The notes under the pieces: generated by a model
Seen by the model: only the letters and a program-made list of their open reading frames with translations
Databases searched by the model: none
What the model was told of the DNA's origin: nothing
In this document: piece by piece, positions 17,054-26,015 of the stretch
How positions within the stretch are numbered: the first letter of the stretch is position 1
Layout: every line of letters begins with the position of its first letter
Made by a program: the position numbers and the translations under genes
Assembly (NCBI RefSeq): GCF_027925305.1
Contig: NZ_BSDR01000001.1
Span: 3,189,001 to 3,253,000, forward strand
Reading direction: 5' to 3'
Length of the DNA stretch: 64,000 bases
Source of the DNA: Desulforhabdus amnigena
Lineage (GTDB): Bacteria; Desulfobacterota; Syntrophobacteria; Syntrophobacterales; Syntrophobacteraceae

Positions 17054-17966
17054 GCCTTCCAGCGCGCGGCCCGGTTTCATTGACGCCTTGGAAGCCTTCG
17101 GCAGAAGGCTCGCGGCTGAAGGGCGCTCGGAGAACACCATCAGCGCGTACCTGCGCGACCTCTCATACTTGTCAGACGCGATCCTCCGGAGGCATCCGGG
17201 GATCGTCCCGGAGGAGGTGACCAGCCCTATGATCGACGAGGCGCTGACCTCACCGGAGGTGACGATCTCGGCCGGAGGCGGCGTCCGCTCGCCGGCGTCC
17301 ATGCACCGGTTAAAGGCGGCCGTCCGGTCGTTCTTCACCTGGGCCGAGCGGAACGGGATCGTCCGGGAGAATCCGGCCGGGTCGTTGACCCTTCGCAGGC
17401 TTCCCCGGACTCCCCCCAAGTTTCTGGCCGAGGCCGAGAAGCGCCGTCTGTTCAAGGAACTTCGCGGCAGGGCATCCTCCCTGGCGATCCGGGACCGCGT
17501 CATCATCGAGGTCTTCCTCGGGACCGGCATCCGGCTGCAGGAACTCGTCGACCTTGACATCGAGGACGTGGACCTCGACGCCAAGCATCTCCGCGTGCTC
17601 GCCAAGGGCTCCGTCCCGCAAGTGAAGTTTCTAAAGTCCACTCTGCGCTCCCTCCTGCGGAGTTACCTGGTCGAGCGCCGACGCCGGGGCGACGGCGAAT
17701 GCCGGGCTCTGTTCCTCTCCAACCGCGGGGAGCGGCTCTGCGAGCGGCAGGTGGCCAGGCGGCTCGAGTATTGGCTCAAGGCCGCGGGCATCGACAAGAA
17801 GCTCGGTCCGCATGCGCTCCGGCACACCTTCGCCACCCACCTCTACAGCCGGACCGGGGACATCCTGGTGGTCCAGCGGGCCCTCGGTCACCGGGACCTG
17901 TCGACCACCCAGGTCTACACCCACCTCGTGGACGGCGCGCTGGAGGACGCCCTCGAGCGCCTCTGA
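17007..17966 (+). CDS. XerC/XerD-like tyrosine recombinase
   Basis: A 319-residue recombinase with a complete active site: Arg176 (GTGIRLQEL), Lys200, His269/Arg272 (HALRHTFATHL), His295 (LGHRDLST) and Tyr304 (QVYTHL). The N-terminal core-binding domain spans about 25-125. It lies within the head gene region but on the opposite strand, far from the serine integrase at the right end, so a second recombination function is likely: dimer resolution, DNA inversion or cassette mobility. The start overlaps the half-recombinase gene and is preceded by GGAGGAG. Confidence 0.9.
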   Translation: MTNTTPSRLRLLSSPEPSSARPGFIDALEAFGRRLAAEGRSENTISAYLRDLSYLSDAILRRHPGIVPEEVTSPMIDEALTSPEVTISAGGGVRSPASMHRLKAAVRSFFTWAERNGIVRENPAGSLTLRRLPRTPPKFLAEAEKRRLFKELRGRASSLAIRDRVIIEVFLGTGIRLQELVDLDIEDVDLDAKHLRVLAKGSVPQVKFLKSTLRSLLRSYLVERRRRGDGECRALFLSNRGERLCERQVARRLEYWLKAAGIDKKLGPHALRHTFATHLYSRTGDILVVQRALGHRDLSTTQVYTHLVDGALEDALERL

Positions 17967-18277
17967 TCCGCCGCCGCCCATGGAAGCCAAGCGGTCCACC
18001 CGGGCCGCTTTCCCGTTCCCGCCTTCGGACAGGCAATGACAGAGGCAAGAGACAGTCAGCCTACAGTCGCGTCCCCGAACACATCCGCAGGCAATGATGC
18101 GGGCAGCATCGGAGCCTTCGGGAGCCGGGCGGAAGCATTGATAGAGAGAACCTTCCGCCGACCGAGGTTCTCGGAAGGTCAGAGAACACGTCTTATCCGA
18201 CATTCCCAGTCCGGGCATGGCCGAAAGTCCGCGTGTTTCGCGGGTCGCTGCATGGCGGGCGGTGGTGTTATCCGACC
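17967..18277. repeat. Intergenic dyads beside the tyrosine recombinase
   Basis: No gene seen. GAGAACCT (18146-18153) pairs with AGGTTCTC (18165-18172), overlapping CCTTCCG/CGGAAGG arms (18151-18157 and 18172-18178). TTATCCGAC occurs twice in direct orientation (18193-18201 and 18268-18276), 75 bp apart. Such dyads plus direct repeats next to a recombinase could be its recombination site, but this is inference. Confidence 0.45.
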
Positions 18278-18808
18278 TCATTTCCGTGTTTTCCCTCTTG
18301 CGGTCGTTTTCCGGGCCGGTTTCTTCTGCGACTCCGCCAGCTTCTCAAGCAGAGCCGTGGCCCACTCAGCCGGCGTCGTCTCCGGTCCCTGGGAGGCCTC
18401 ACCCTCACGGGCGATCTTGGTGGCCTTGAGGTCCTTGAGGTGGCAGCGGATCATCCGGTCCAGCCGCTCGGCTGCGTCCCAGTCGCCGGACTCCTGCGCC
18501 CGGCCAAGCTTGAGGAAGTAGACCGCCACCAGCTCGACCTGCATGAAGTCCGAGCTCTTGTTGAACACGAAGTCCTGGTAGAGCTGGCCGATGATGGCCT
18601 CGAAGAGGGGTCGCTCCTCCGGGGAGAGAAAGCGGTCGGCGTAGATGCCGTGGCGCAGGCTGTTCTGGTTGCCAGGGACTGCGCCGCTGCCGGTCCGCGC
18701 CTTGGCGGTCTTCCGGACTTCCTGCTCGGGCGCGGCGTTCCGGTGCCAGCGTTTGAGCTGACCCGCGTCGTGTTTTCCGATCCTGTCTTGGGCCTTGTCG
18801 TCTGCCAT
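18278..18808 (-). CDS. Probable terminase small subunit
   Basis: A 176-residue protein. The segment AVPGNQNSLRHGIYADRFLS followed by helical QVELVAVYFLKLGRAQESGD and the basic tail KKPARKTTARGKTRK fits phage small terminase/P27-like proteins, which often begin with a GN(Q/K)N(S/A)LxHG(I/L)Y motif. It is the last packaging-module protein before the plus-strand recombinases, with the large terminase beyond. The start is uncertain: ATG at 18808 or an in-frame GTG at 18814, neither with a clear ribosome-binding site. A promoter-like element lies about 85 bp upstream. Confidence 0.6.
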   Translation of the reverse strand: MADDKAQDRIGKHDAGQLKRWHRNAAPEQEVRKTAKARTGSGAVPGNQNSLRHGIYADRFLSPEERPLFEAIIGQLYQDFVFNKSSDFMQVELVAVYFLKLGRAQESGDWDAAERLDRMIRCHLKDLKATKIAREGEASQGPETTPAEWATALLEKLAESQKKPARKTTARGKTRK

Positions 18809-18893
18809 GGTCACCGCGTTTTTCGTTTCGGCATCTCGGGGTTCGGGGCGGAAGGCGGATTTCGCCCTCTTTCTTCAGGGGAAACCCCCTCGA

Positions 18894-18923
18894 TACCTAC
18901 CGGAGCGGATCGCGATGCGTCGG
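18894..18923 (-). promoter_or_regulatory. Phage promoter-like element, copy 3
   Basis: TACCTACCGGAG-N13-GTCGG on the plus strand. It overlaps the last codons of the small DNA-binding gene (the element itself supplies that gene's TAG stop) and faces the small terminase gene. Confidence 0.65.
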
Positions 18924-19190
18924 GATGGATTCCTCGCGGCTCTGAGCCACGATCTGGCGCACCCGGCGCGACGTGACGCCGGACAACCGGGCGATTTCGC
19001 GGGTAGGCACGCCTTGTCCCTTGAGCGCCAGCACGAGCTTGCGGCGTTCCTCGTAAAAGCCCACGTCGCTCGGCACCCAGAGGAGACCGGTGAAATGCCG
19101 CCGGACGGTGTCGAGCACCTCGGACGGCAGAACGTCCCTGGCATTGGCGTAGGGCCGTTTCATGTTTCCGGATTCGTTCTCTTGAGCCAT
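18897..19190 (-). CDS. Small helix-turn-helix phage protein
   Basis: A 97-residue protein starting MAQENESGNMKRPYANARDV. It contains a clear HTH (LKGQGVPTREIARLSGVTSRRVRQIV). This could be a regulator or a terminase-associated DNA-binding protein. The ATG at 19190 lies inside the preceding gene (31-bp overlap). Its stop codon is formed by a promoter-like element, so gene end and promoter are superimposed. Confidence 0.65.
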   Translation of the reverse strand: MAQENESGNMKRPYANARDVLPSEVLDTVRRHFTGLLWVPSDVGFYEERRKLVLALKGQGVPTREIARLSGVTSRRVRQIVAQSREESIPTHRDPLR

Positions 19191-20017
19191 GGTTGATCCA
19201 CGTCGGGGTTGTGAAAACGAAGACGGTTCTCCCGCGGTGGCGGGCCGACGATCTCGATGTACTGCCGGGTCACTTGGCCGATGCGTTCGTTGGCATCGAC
19301 GAAACAGACGAGACCGTAGTCTTCGCCGCAGGGGAAGCGGAACCGTCCCCGGTTCTGATAGAGCCGCGCCTCGGACCAGCCGAGGGAGAGCGCCTGGTCG
19401 CGGATGGCATCGACCTTGTCGATGGCCGATTGCGGGATCTTCTCCGTAAAACGCCACTCCCCGTCCTTGGGGTAAAGGTATTGCTCAATATCCGGCGCAG
19501 GGGGACATGCAACCGGAGAGACGGGTGCGGCACAAGCGGGACGGCTCTGGGCGGCCTGGTCAATCGCCGGCGGAGGATATGCCTTGGGATCGAGACTCCG
19601 AACGGCGGCGAGAAGCTCGTTCTCACCGAAACGTGCGACAGCCCATGCATGGATGTCGTTGAAGCGGGTTCGCAATCCGTCGAAGGCGGCGGAATCGAGT
19701 CGTCCTGCCTCCAGCGCCTTTTTGGCCAGCGCCATCTTGTGCCGGAGCCAGGCGTAGTATTCCGGGTCCAGACGGCGATAGCAGATGCCGTCCATGCCCA
19801 CGTCCCGCGCGAAGTATCGAGGTTTGTCGGTTTCCCAGGAGTCCAGATTCGTGGCCGCATAGAGGGCGGTGCCGTCGGAATCGGCGGTTTCCTGCGGACC
19901 GTTGCGCTCAGCCGGTTCCGATGTCTCCGGCTTGGAGACATCGACCGACGGGTTGCTCGTATCGACCGGGGCCGATCCTCCGGCGGTCTGTTGCATCATG
20001 AGTTCGAGAAGGCTCAC
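19160..20017 (-). CDS. Phage protein of unknown function
   Basis: A 285-residue protein with a GTG start (20015-20017) preceded by GGAGCAGGGAAC. The first ~55 residues are low-complexity (Ser/Pro/Glu/Thr); the rest is globular, with YFARDVGMDGICYRRLDPEY and a conserved-looking KIPQSAIDKVDAIRDQALSL then GEDYGLVCFVDANERIG. The C-terminal half suggests a small winged or beta-rich domain, but I recognise no family. It lies between the iteron array and the packaging genes, under promoter-like copy 4. Confidence 0.7.
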   Translation of the reverse strand: MSLLELMMQQTAGGSAPVDTSNPSVDVSKPETSEPAERNGPQETADSDGTALYAATNLDSWETDKPRYFARDVGMDGICYRRLDPEYYAWLRHKMALAKKALEAGRLDSAAFDGLRTRFNDIHAWAVARFGENELLAAVRSLDPKAYPPPAIDQAAQSRPACAAPVSPVACPPAPDIEQYLYPKDGEWRFTEKIPQSAIDKVDAIRDQALSLGWSEARLYQNRGRFRFPCGEDYGLVCFVDANERIGQVTRQYIEIVGPPPRENRLRFHNPDVDQPWLKRTNPET

Positions 20018-20055
20018 GTTCCCTGCTCCAATCGGGTGGTTTCCGTTTCATGGGA

Positions 20056-20085
20056 TACCTACCGGAGCGGGGTCCCTGCCGTCGG
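20056..20085 (-). promoter_or_regulatory. Phage promoter-like element, copy 4
   Basis: TACCTACCGGAG-N13-GTCGG on the plus strand, 38 bp upstream of the GTG-start gene at 20017. It directly abuts the first iteron of the TGCGAAGG array. Confidence 0.65.
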
Positions 20086-20087
20086 GA

Positions 20088-20410
20088 TGCGAAGGTGCGA
20101 AGGTCGATGAATGCGGTTCGAACCTTCGCAGGAGCCTTCGCGGTGCTGTAGATGATTGATATTGCTGGTAGATATGAATAAAGAATGCGAAGGTGCGAAG
20201 GATGTAGAGGGTGTCACTCCCGCGCGGACCGAAAAAACAACCGGTGGTCCGTCGGGAGACACGGGGTCACGGCACGCGATATTTTTTCCTGAGTAAGGGG
20301 GGTGAACCCCTGAAACCCTTCGCACCTTCGCAGTGTCGCCGCAACAGCTTGATATGACGATGTTTACGGGTGCGAAGGTCCTTCGCGGTTTGCGAAGGGT
20401 ACCCTTCGCA
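20088..20410. repeat. TGCGAAGG iteron array, candidate phage replication origin
   Basis: Ten exact and two 7/8 copies of the octamer TGCGAAGG in 323 bp. Forward copies start at 20088, 20096, 20186, 20194, 20371 and 20391; reverse (CCTTCGCA) at 20123, 20135 (7/8), 20317, 20325, 20380 (7/8) and 20403. Three pairs abut head-to-tail with an exact 8-bp period. An AT-rich stretch (about 20144-20187) lies between clusters. It is noncoding and sits immediately 3' of the primase-helicase gene. Iterons plus an AT-rich segment beside a replication gene are typical of an origin; a regulatory array is the alternative. Confidence 0.65.
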
Positions 20411-20436
20411 CAGGAGAGCATCGTCAGGGGAAAGGA

Positions 20437-23400
20437 TCAGACGAGGTAGGTGATGTCGTAGGTGGCGGTGCGCCGGATGGAATGTTCCGATCGGTTGACG
20501 ACGATCTCGAACCCGGCCTGGCGGATGGTGTCCAGGTCGTTCGAGAACCGCTGGGCGAACTGCTGCACCGAGTTCATGCTGAAGGACAGACCGAAATCCT
20601 TGGACAGCCGTTTGACGGCCACGAACAGATCGCGGGCCAGAGCGCCCTCAACGGTCGTCTCGCTCCGGAAATCGAGCTGGTAGCGTTCGAGGAAGGCCGC
20701 CTTGTTGGTCTTGGCGACGTTCAATGCGGTGCTCTCCCGGTCCGCCTCGAGTGCGTGCCGGTAGGCCTTGAAGAGCGCCGCCAGGCAGGTGGCGATGGGA
20801 TTGGACTCGCGGGCGGTCTCGAGGCTGACGCTGTTGAGCGTGGCGATCCGGCTCACGAACTGCGGATGGAGTTCCTCCAGCGCCCGGTCGATCACTTCCT
20901 GCCGCTCCCCGGCGAGCATCATCAGGTACATGAGACTCAGGTAGTCGTTGCATCGCCGCTTGCTGTGGTTTCCGAGGCTCCGGTGCAGGAGCCGCATCAC
21001 CTTCTCTTGAGCGCCGGCCCGGAGCATGGCCAGCAGGTGGCTCGTGCGTTTCATCAGGGAAGAGACGATCAGATCACGGTGCTCCCGGAGCGCAGCCAGA
21101 ATTTTCGCTTCGAGGAAACAATCGCTCGCCTGCTCGTCCATGTCGAAGCGGATGATGAACGAGCGGGACAGGATTTCCGCGAGTTCCCCTCCCAGGGGTT
21201 CGATGCCGGTCGTGTTGAGCAGACACTTGGTCCGTTCGATGACCGTTTCGGTGTCCGTGCCGCTCTTGCGCTTTTCCTTGGCGATACCGGTTATGCTGGT
21301 CAGGATGAAGGTCGTCAGGTCCTCGGTCATCTGCTTGACCTCGATGTTGTCGAGGACGATGAGCGGGTTCTGCGAGCCGTCGGTGTAGTTGGCCGCGTCG
21401 GTGCTCTTCTTCTGCTGGGGCTCGCCGTAGAGCAGGGCCGAAATCAACTTGCTCGCGGTGGTCTTGCCCGATCCCGCTGGCCCTTCGAACCGGGTCATGG
21501 GCCTCGTGCCTGCGAAATCGATCAGGAGGAAGCAAGAAAGCCACGAGAGGATCAGCACCCGATCCCCCGGCGCGCAGGTGAGATTGTCGAGCAACAGCTC
21601 CACCAGGAGCCGGTCGGCTTCCGCGGGTTCGGCCTCGGGAAGGAACCGGATCGGTGCCATCTTCCGCGAACCGTCCAGGATGACCCCGTCCGCGTTGCCG
21701 CCGTTCTTGAGGATTTCGACTCCCTCCGGAGTGATCTTGGCGATCTCGTGGTCGGTGTTGTTCAGGTTGAAGTAGACCGTTTCCCTGGCCACGTCCGTGT
21801 GAAGCCAGGAAAAATGCTCCCGCACCTGTCCGCGCTCCACCGCCAGGTTTGACAGCACCTCGTAAAACGTGCGGCCGCCGCCGGTGGTCTGCACCATCCC
21901 GGTGTGCTTGTACATGAGCGATGCGTAGAGCCGCTTACGGCCCCGGTCGGGCGTGTCCATCCACAGGATCGTGTCCTCGAAGAACATGAACGGCTCGCCC
22001 TGGGGCGTGCGGAAGAACCGGGCCCCGTGGGCGGCGAACCATTCGTAGGCGGCTTCGGCTGCGAGGGTGAAGTCGGGCGAGCCGCGTTCTTCTTCGGTCG
22101 CAAGCAGGACTTCCTCGATTCGCGCCCGGCACGATCCGGGAGATGCATCCGATGATCGCTTTTCCCGCTTCCGTTCCTGCCTGGCCTTAGACCTCTGCTC
22201 TTTCTGCACCGCCCGCACTTGCTCGCGCAACGTGGCCAGCGAGAGTCCCGTCTTGCCGAACCGCTCCTGAATGAGTTTCAGATGGCGGTTCTGCTCCAGC
22301 GGGGAGAGGTGTGCGGCTTCGCGCAGGATCGGTTCGAGCAGCCGGTTGCGCTCCTCCTCCGAGACGTCGGTCGGCAGATGGGAGATGCCGAACTCCAAGG
22401 GCGTCTCGGCCTTTGCCAGCAACTCTTCGAAGTCTTGGGCGGAGTGACCGGCTACGAAGTAGTCGTTGACATCGATCTTGGCTTCGGAGAGCAGTCGCTC
22501 GGCCTCGCGGATTTCCTCCTTGGACCGGCCGTCGAGGCGCTTGGTCAGTTCGCGGGCTCCCACCGCGGCGTCGAGACCGAACCGCTCCCGCAATTCCCGG
22601 CGGGCGTTCTCGCGTCTTTCGTCCAGGGGGAGAACCGCGAGCCGGGTCTGTATGCGGTGCTCGGAAAGGACCGCTGCCGTCTTGAGCGCGCCGTTCAACC
22701 CGGCCTGGGAGATCTCGTTGTCCTGGCAGACGTAGACCGTCTTCACGTTGCGAAGGCGCGGCAGCAGCCGGTCCCAATCCGCTTCGCGGATACGGACGGT
22801 CACCGGCGACACGGCCGGGAAGCCATGTTCCATGAGCGAGATGCAGTCGGTCACGCCCTCGGTGATGATCAACCGTTCCGGATCGGCGAGCAGGCAGTCC
22901 TCGTTGTAAAGGTGGCTGTTGTCGATGCACGGGGCGATGTGCTTGCGGGTGTTTTCGTCGTGGACCGGGAGCTTCTTGTATTTTCCTTGTTCCCATGGTT
23001 TGTCAGGCGTCCAGGGTGTCTTGCGTCCGATCATGAAAACAACGTGGCCGCGGCTCCAGTAGGGAAACACGACGCGCCGGTCGAAGAACGGATCGAGTCC
23101 GTCTTGGTTGGTGGGACGGAACGCGCCGGATGCCGCCAAATCCCGCGGGGAGAAACCGCGTTCCTTGCAGGTCAACTTTCGGACGATTCCCTCGTCGCCG
23201 TCGTTGTCCGCATAGCCGATGAGGAGCCTGTCGACCGTCTCCATGGACAGGCCGTACTTGGACCGAAGCCATTCGAGCACCTCGGGGTTTTCCTTGAGCC
23301 GCCCGTGGTAGTGTTCCGCCAGGGCTGTCAGCACATCGTGGACCCGCAGTTCGACCAGGCGCTCCGCCTCAGCTTCGGCAAGTTCCTCCGGCGAGAGTCC

Positions 23401-23757
23401 GTGCTTGGCCAAAGACGGCAGGCCCACCTTGGCCGCGAGGAAATCGCGGGCATGCTGATGGCTCTCCGGCATGGGGCCGGACCGGCCCCGCGTCACCCGG
23501 CCCGACTGGATGAACTCCACGAGCTGGAGCACGTCGCCGCCCACGCCGCAGCCGAAACAATACCAACCCTGCTTGTCGAGCATGACATGGAGGGAACGGT
23601 GCGATTGGCTGCTGTGGTTCGGGCAGTCGCATTGGAGCAGGCGGTCGGATTCATGCAGGACGTGAGCGCCGAGCAACTCCCGCGCGACCGCACCGATGTC
23701 GACCTCGGTGATCCGCCGGTAATACTCCCTCACGTTGTCCTGACGTTCGAATGCCAT
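20437..23757 (-). CDS. Phage DNA primase-helicase
   Basis: A 1106-residue replication protein. The CHC2-type zinc finger uses Cys45, His48, Cys67 and Cys70 (YCFGCGVGGDVLQLVEF). A TOPRIM primase core follows, with LIITEGVTDCISLMEHG near 320 and VYVCQDNE. After a charged linker, a C-terminal ATPase has Walker A GPAGSGKTTASKL near 757-765 and IVLDNIEVK as Walker B-like. It should prime and unwind phage DNA. No DNA polymerase is visible nearby, so host polymerase is presumably used. It follows the RecD2-like gene on the same strand and ends 27 bp from the iteron array. Confidence 0.85.
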   Translation of the reverse strand: MAFERQDNVREYYRRITEVDIGAVARELLGAHVLHESDRLLQCDCPNHSSQSHRSLHVMLDKQGWYCFGCGVGGDVLQLVEFIQSGRVTRGRSGPMPESHQHARDFLAAKVGLPSLAKHGLSPEELAEAEAERLVELRVHDVLTALAEHYHGRLKENPEVLEWLRSKYGLSMETVDRLLIGYADNDGDEGIVRKLTCKERGFSPRDLAASGAFRPTNQDGLDPFFDRRVVFPYWSRGHVVFMIGRKTPWTPDKPWEQGKYKKLPVHDENTRKHIAPCIDNSHLYNEDCLLADPERLIITEGVTDCISLMEHGFPAVSPVTVRIREADWDRLLPRLRNVKTVYVCQDNEISQAGLNGALKTAAVLSEHRIQTRLAVLPLDERRENARRELRERFGLDAAVGARELTKRLDGRSKEEIREAERLLSEAKIDVNDYFVAGHSAQDFEELLAKAETPLEFGISHLPTDVSEEERNRLLEPILREAAHLSPLEQNRHLKLIQERFGKTGLSLATLREQVRAVQKEQRSKARQERKREKRSSDASPGSCRARIEEVLLATEEERGSPDFTLAAEAAYEWFAAHGARFFRTPQGEPFMFFEDTILWMDTPDRGRKRLYASLMYKHTGMVQTTGGGRTFYEVLSNLAVERGQVREHFSWLHTDVARETVYFNLNNTDHEIAKITPEGVEILKNGGNADGVILDGSRKMAPIRFLPEAEPAEADRLLVELLLDNLTCAPGDRVLILSWLSCFLLIDFAGTRPMTRFEGPAGSGKTTASKLISALLYGEPQQKKSTDAANYTDGSQNPLIVLDNIEVKQMTEDLTTFILTSITGIAKEKRKSGTDTETVIERTKCLLNTTGIEPLGGELAEILSRSFIIRFDMDEQASDCFLEAKILAALREHRDLIVSSLMKRTSHLLAMLRAGAQEKVMRLLHRSLGNHSKRRCNDYLSLMYLMMLAGERQEVIDRALEELHPQFVSRIATLNSVSLETARESNPIATCLAALFKAYRHALEADRESTALNVAKTNKAAFLERYQLDFRSETTVEGALARDLFVAVKRLSKDFGLSFSMNSVQQFAQRFSNDLDTIRQAGFEIVVNRSEHSIRRTATYDITYLV

Positions 23758-23786
23758 GCGTGCTCCGCTCCAAGAATGTCCATTCG

Positions 23787-26015
23787 CTACTGACCGGTCG
23801 TCGCGGGGACACGGGATTCCTCAAGGCGACCTGCATCCAGCAAGATGGAGAGGAACGTTCGGCGGTCGTCCTGTTTCCTCTTTCTGGCGCAGTTCGAGAT
23901 GCCCCAGCGGTCCCCGACGAGGACCGTCGTCTGTCTGGCCCGCGTGACGCCGGTGTAGAGAAGGTTCCGGTGGTGCATGAAGGAGTGGGCCTTGTGGACC
24001 ACCACCACGGCGCATGGAAACTCGGAGCCCTGGGCCTTGTGGATCGTCAGGGCATAGGCGAGTTGGATGTCCTGCAGGTTGGGCGAACCGGCCTCGATCT
24101 CCACCGGGATGCCGTCGAAGTCCAGGCTCAGAGAGCCGTCGCGGCCGACGTGGAGAACCACGCCCATCGCGCCGTTCATGACGCCGATCTCGTAGTTGTT
24201 CCGGGTCTGGATGACCTTGTCATGCGCGAGAAACTTGGGCCGGCGACTGGGGGGCGTCGGGGGCGCTTCGACATTCCAGAGTCTGCGCTGCACCAGACGC
24301 TGCAGCTCACAGTTGAGTTCGCGTGTGCCCAGCGGGCCCTTGTGGGTCGGGGTCAGAAGCTGGACATCGGTCAACAGGTCGAACCCGAGGCGTTCCACGA
24401 GCACATTTTCGAAGAGGTCCAGTACGAACCGCTGCGCGTCCCATTGATCGGTGAACTGATCCACGACGTACCAGGCGCGGCGGCCGGAGGGTTCGGCGTC
24501 GCTCGTCTTGCGGACCTCGCCGTTCAAGACGGCGATGCTGTTCTCCTTCAGGATACCGGCCTGCCGAACCACCTGGTCGAGGAGCACCGTGGGGACCATC
24601 CGCGACTGGACCAGGTCCCGCAACAGATTGCCCGGTCCGACGGGAGGCAGTTGGTTGTGGTCTCCAACCAGCACCACGGCGGACCGCTCGAGATCGATGC
24701 TCTGAAAGAGGTGCCAAGCCAGGGGCACATCCACCATCGAGACCTCGTCGACGATGATCACATCGGCGTCGATGGGATCGTCCGGTCCCCGGGCATAGTC
24801 TTTGCCGTTGAAACCGAGCAGCCGGTGGATCGTACCCGCCGGATGGCCGACGACCTGTTCGAGACGCTTGGCGGCCTTGCCTGTGGGCGCGGCCAGGACG
24901 ACGCGCAGTCCCTGTTCCTCGTAAACACCGGTGATGGCGGATACGGTGAAGGTCTTGCCGCTGCCCGCTCCGCCGGAGATGAGCGAAATCGAATGACGAA
25001 GTGCTGTGACGGCGGCCTGCCGCTGGCCCGCGTTGAGCTGCGGCGCGGTTTCTGCGACCATGTCGGGCAGGCGGTCTCGGTCGGGGAAGTGCGGGTTGGG
25101 CGCTCCGCCGTTCCGGAAGACCTTTGCCAGGTACTCCTCCATCGCGCGGATTTCGGGCTTGGCGACGAGGAACCTCCCGCCGTGGGAGACGCAGACCAAG
25201 AGATTCTCGTCGATGAGCCGGTCGAGCGCCTGCTCGATGCGGTCCCGGCTGTCGAGAACGTCCATGACCAGCAGTACGTTGGCTTGATCGACCAGCTCCT
25301 CGAACTCGATCCAGCAGTCGCCTTGGTCCAGTGATTCGTTCACGCAGTGGAGGACGCCGGCCCGGATGCGCGCGGGGTCGTCTTTGGCGGTGCCCATCTT
25401 CCGCGCGATCTTGTCCACGCGCTTGAAGCCGAAGCCGCGGACCTCGCGCACGATGATGTACGGATCTGCCTTGAGCAGTCCCAGCACGTCGTTGCCGAAC
25501 TTTTTGACCAGGCTCGTCACCTGGTGATGGGTGAGATCGAAAGCGGCCAGCCAGGTGATCGCCTTGTTGGTCTCCCGCGTCTTGAGCCACTCCGTGCGGA
25601 GCTTCTGTACGGCATCCAGCGGCAGCCTTGCCGCCTCGGCGATTTGTCCGGGTTCGTCGGTGATGATCCGGTCGAAATCGTGACCGAAGCGTTCGGCGAT
25701 CAAGCGGGCCTTGGCCGGGCCGATGCCTTTCATCTCCGGGTGGTTGGCCAGGTAGTTGGCGAGACCGTCGGCGTCCAGATCGAGGTCGTATTCCATGCCC
25801 TCGACCTCGAATTGTCGGCCGTATTTCGGGTGGGTCACCCAGCGGCCGTTCAACACGACCGGTTCGTTCTCACGGGCGAAGAGCCGACCGGCGAACTGAA
25901 CCTCGTCGCCGTCTGCCGTCGTGAGACGGCCTGCGGAGAACCGCGGCCCGGCGTAGAAGACCGTCTCGATGCGGCCGCGGACGGTTACGGATTGGTTGTT
26001 TGATCTTGTTCGCAT
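23787..26015 (-). CDS. RecD2-like DNA helicase
   Basis: A 742-residue SF1 helicase. The N-terminal region has helix-hairpin-helix-like segments (MKGIGPAKARLIAERFG; VREVRGFGFKRVDKIARKMG). The motor has Walker A SGGAGSGKTFTV (about 344-355), Walker B VIIVDEVSMVD, LVGDHNQLPPVGPGNLLRD and the C-terminal AYALTIHKAQGSEFPCAVVV. These match RecD2 enzymes, 5'-3' helicases acting in replication and repair outside RecBCD. The ATG at 26015 is used; upstream frame is read-through inside the ERCC4 gene (31-bp overlap). Confidence 0.9.
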   Translation of the reverse strand: MRTRSNNQSVTVRGRIETVFYAGPRFSAGRLTTADGDEVQFAGRLFARENEPVVLNGRWVTHPKYGRQFEVEGMEYDLDLDADGLANYLANHPEMKGIGPAKARLIAERFGHDFDRIITDEPGQIAEAARLPLDAVQKLRTEWLKTRETNKAITWLAAFDLTHHQVTSLVKKFGNDVLGLLKADPYIIVREVRGFGFKRVDKIARKMGTAKDDPARIRAGVLHCVNESLDQGDCWIEFEELVDQANVLLVMDVLDSRDRIEQALDRLIDENLLVCVSHGGRFLVAKPEIRAMEEYLAKVFRNGGAPNPHFPDRDRLPDMVAETAPQLNAGQRQAAVTALRHSISLISGGAGSGKTFTVSAITGVYEEQGLRVVLAAPTGKAAKRLEQVVGHPAGTIHRLLGFNGKDYARGPDDPIDADVIIVDEVSMVDVPLAWHLFQSIDLERSAVVLVGDHNQLPPVGPGNLLRDLVQSRMVPTVLLDQVVRQAGILKENSIAVLNGEVRKTSDAEPSGRRAWYVVDQFTDQWDAQRFVLDLFENVLVERLGFDLLTDVQLLTPTHKGPLGTRELNCELQRLVQRRLWNVEAPPTPPSRRPKFLAHDKVIQTRNNYEIGVMNGAMGVVLHVGRDGSLSLDFDGIPVEIEAGSPNLQDIQLAYALTIHKAQGSEFPCAVVVVHKAHSFMHHRNLLYTGVTRARQTTVLVGDRWGISNCARKRKQDDRRTFLSILLDAGRLEESRVPATTGQ

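Noticed and set aside
20088-20410. A CRISPR array
   Set aside because: Repeats are only 8 bp, occur in both orientations and have irregular spacing; no cas1/cas2. The Cas4-like gene belongs to the phage recombination module.
20059-20421. A 120-codon minus-strand frame across the iteron region
   Set aside because: Its sequence is dictated by the TGCGAAGG repeats and promoter element; no protein-like pattern.
22219-25334. Long plus-strand frames opposite primase-helicase and RecD2-like genes
   Set aside because: Antisense shadows of well-supported genes; no ribosome-binding sites or motifs.
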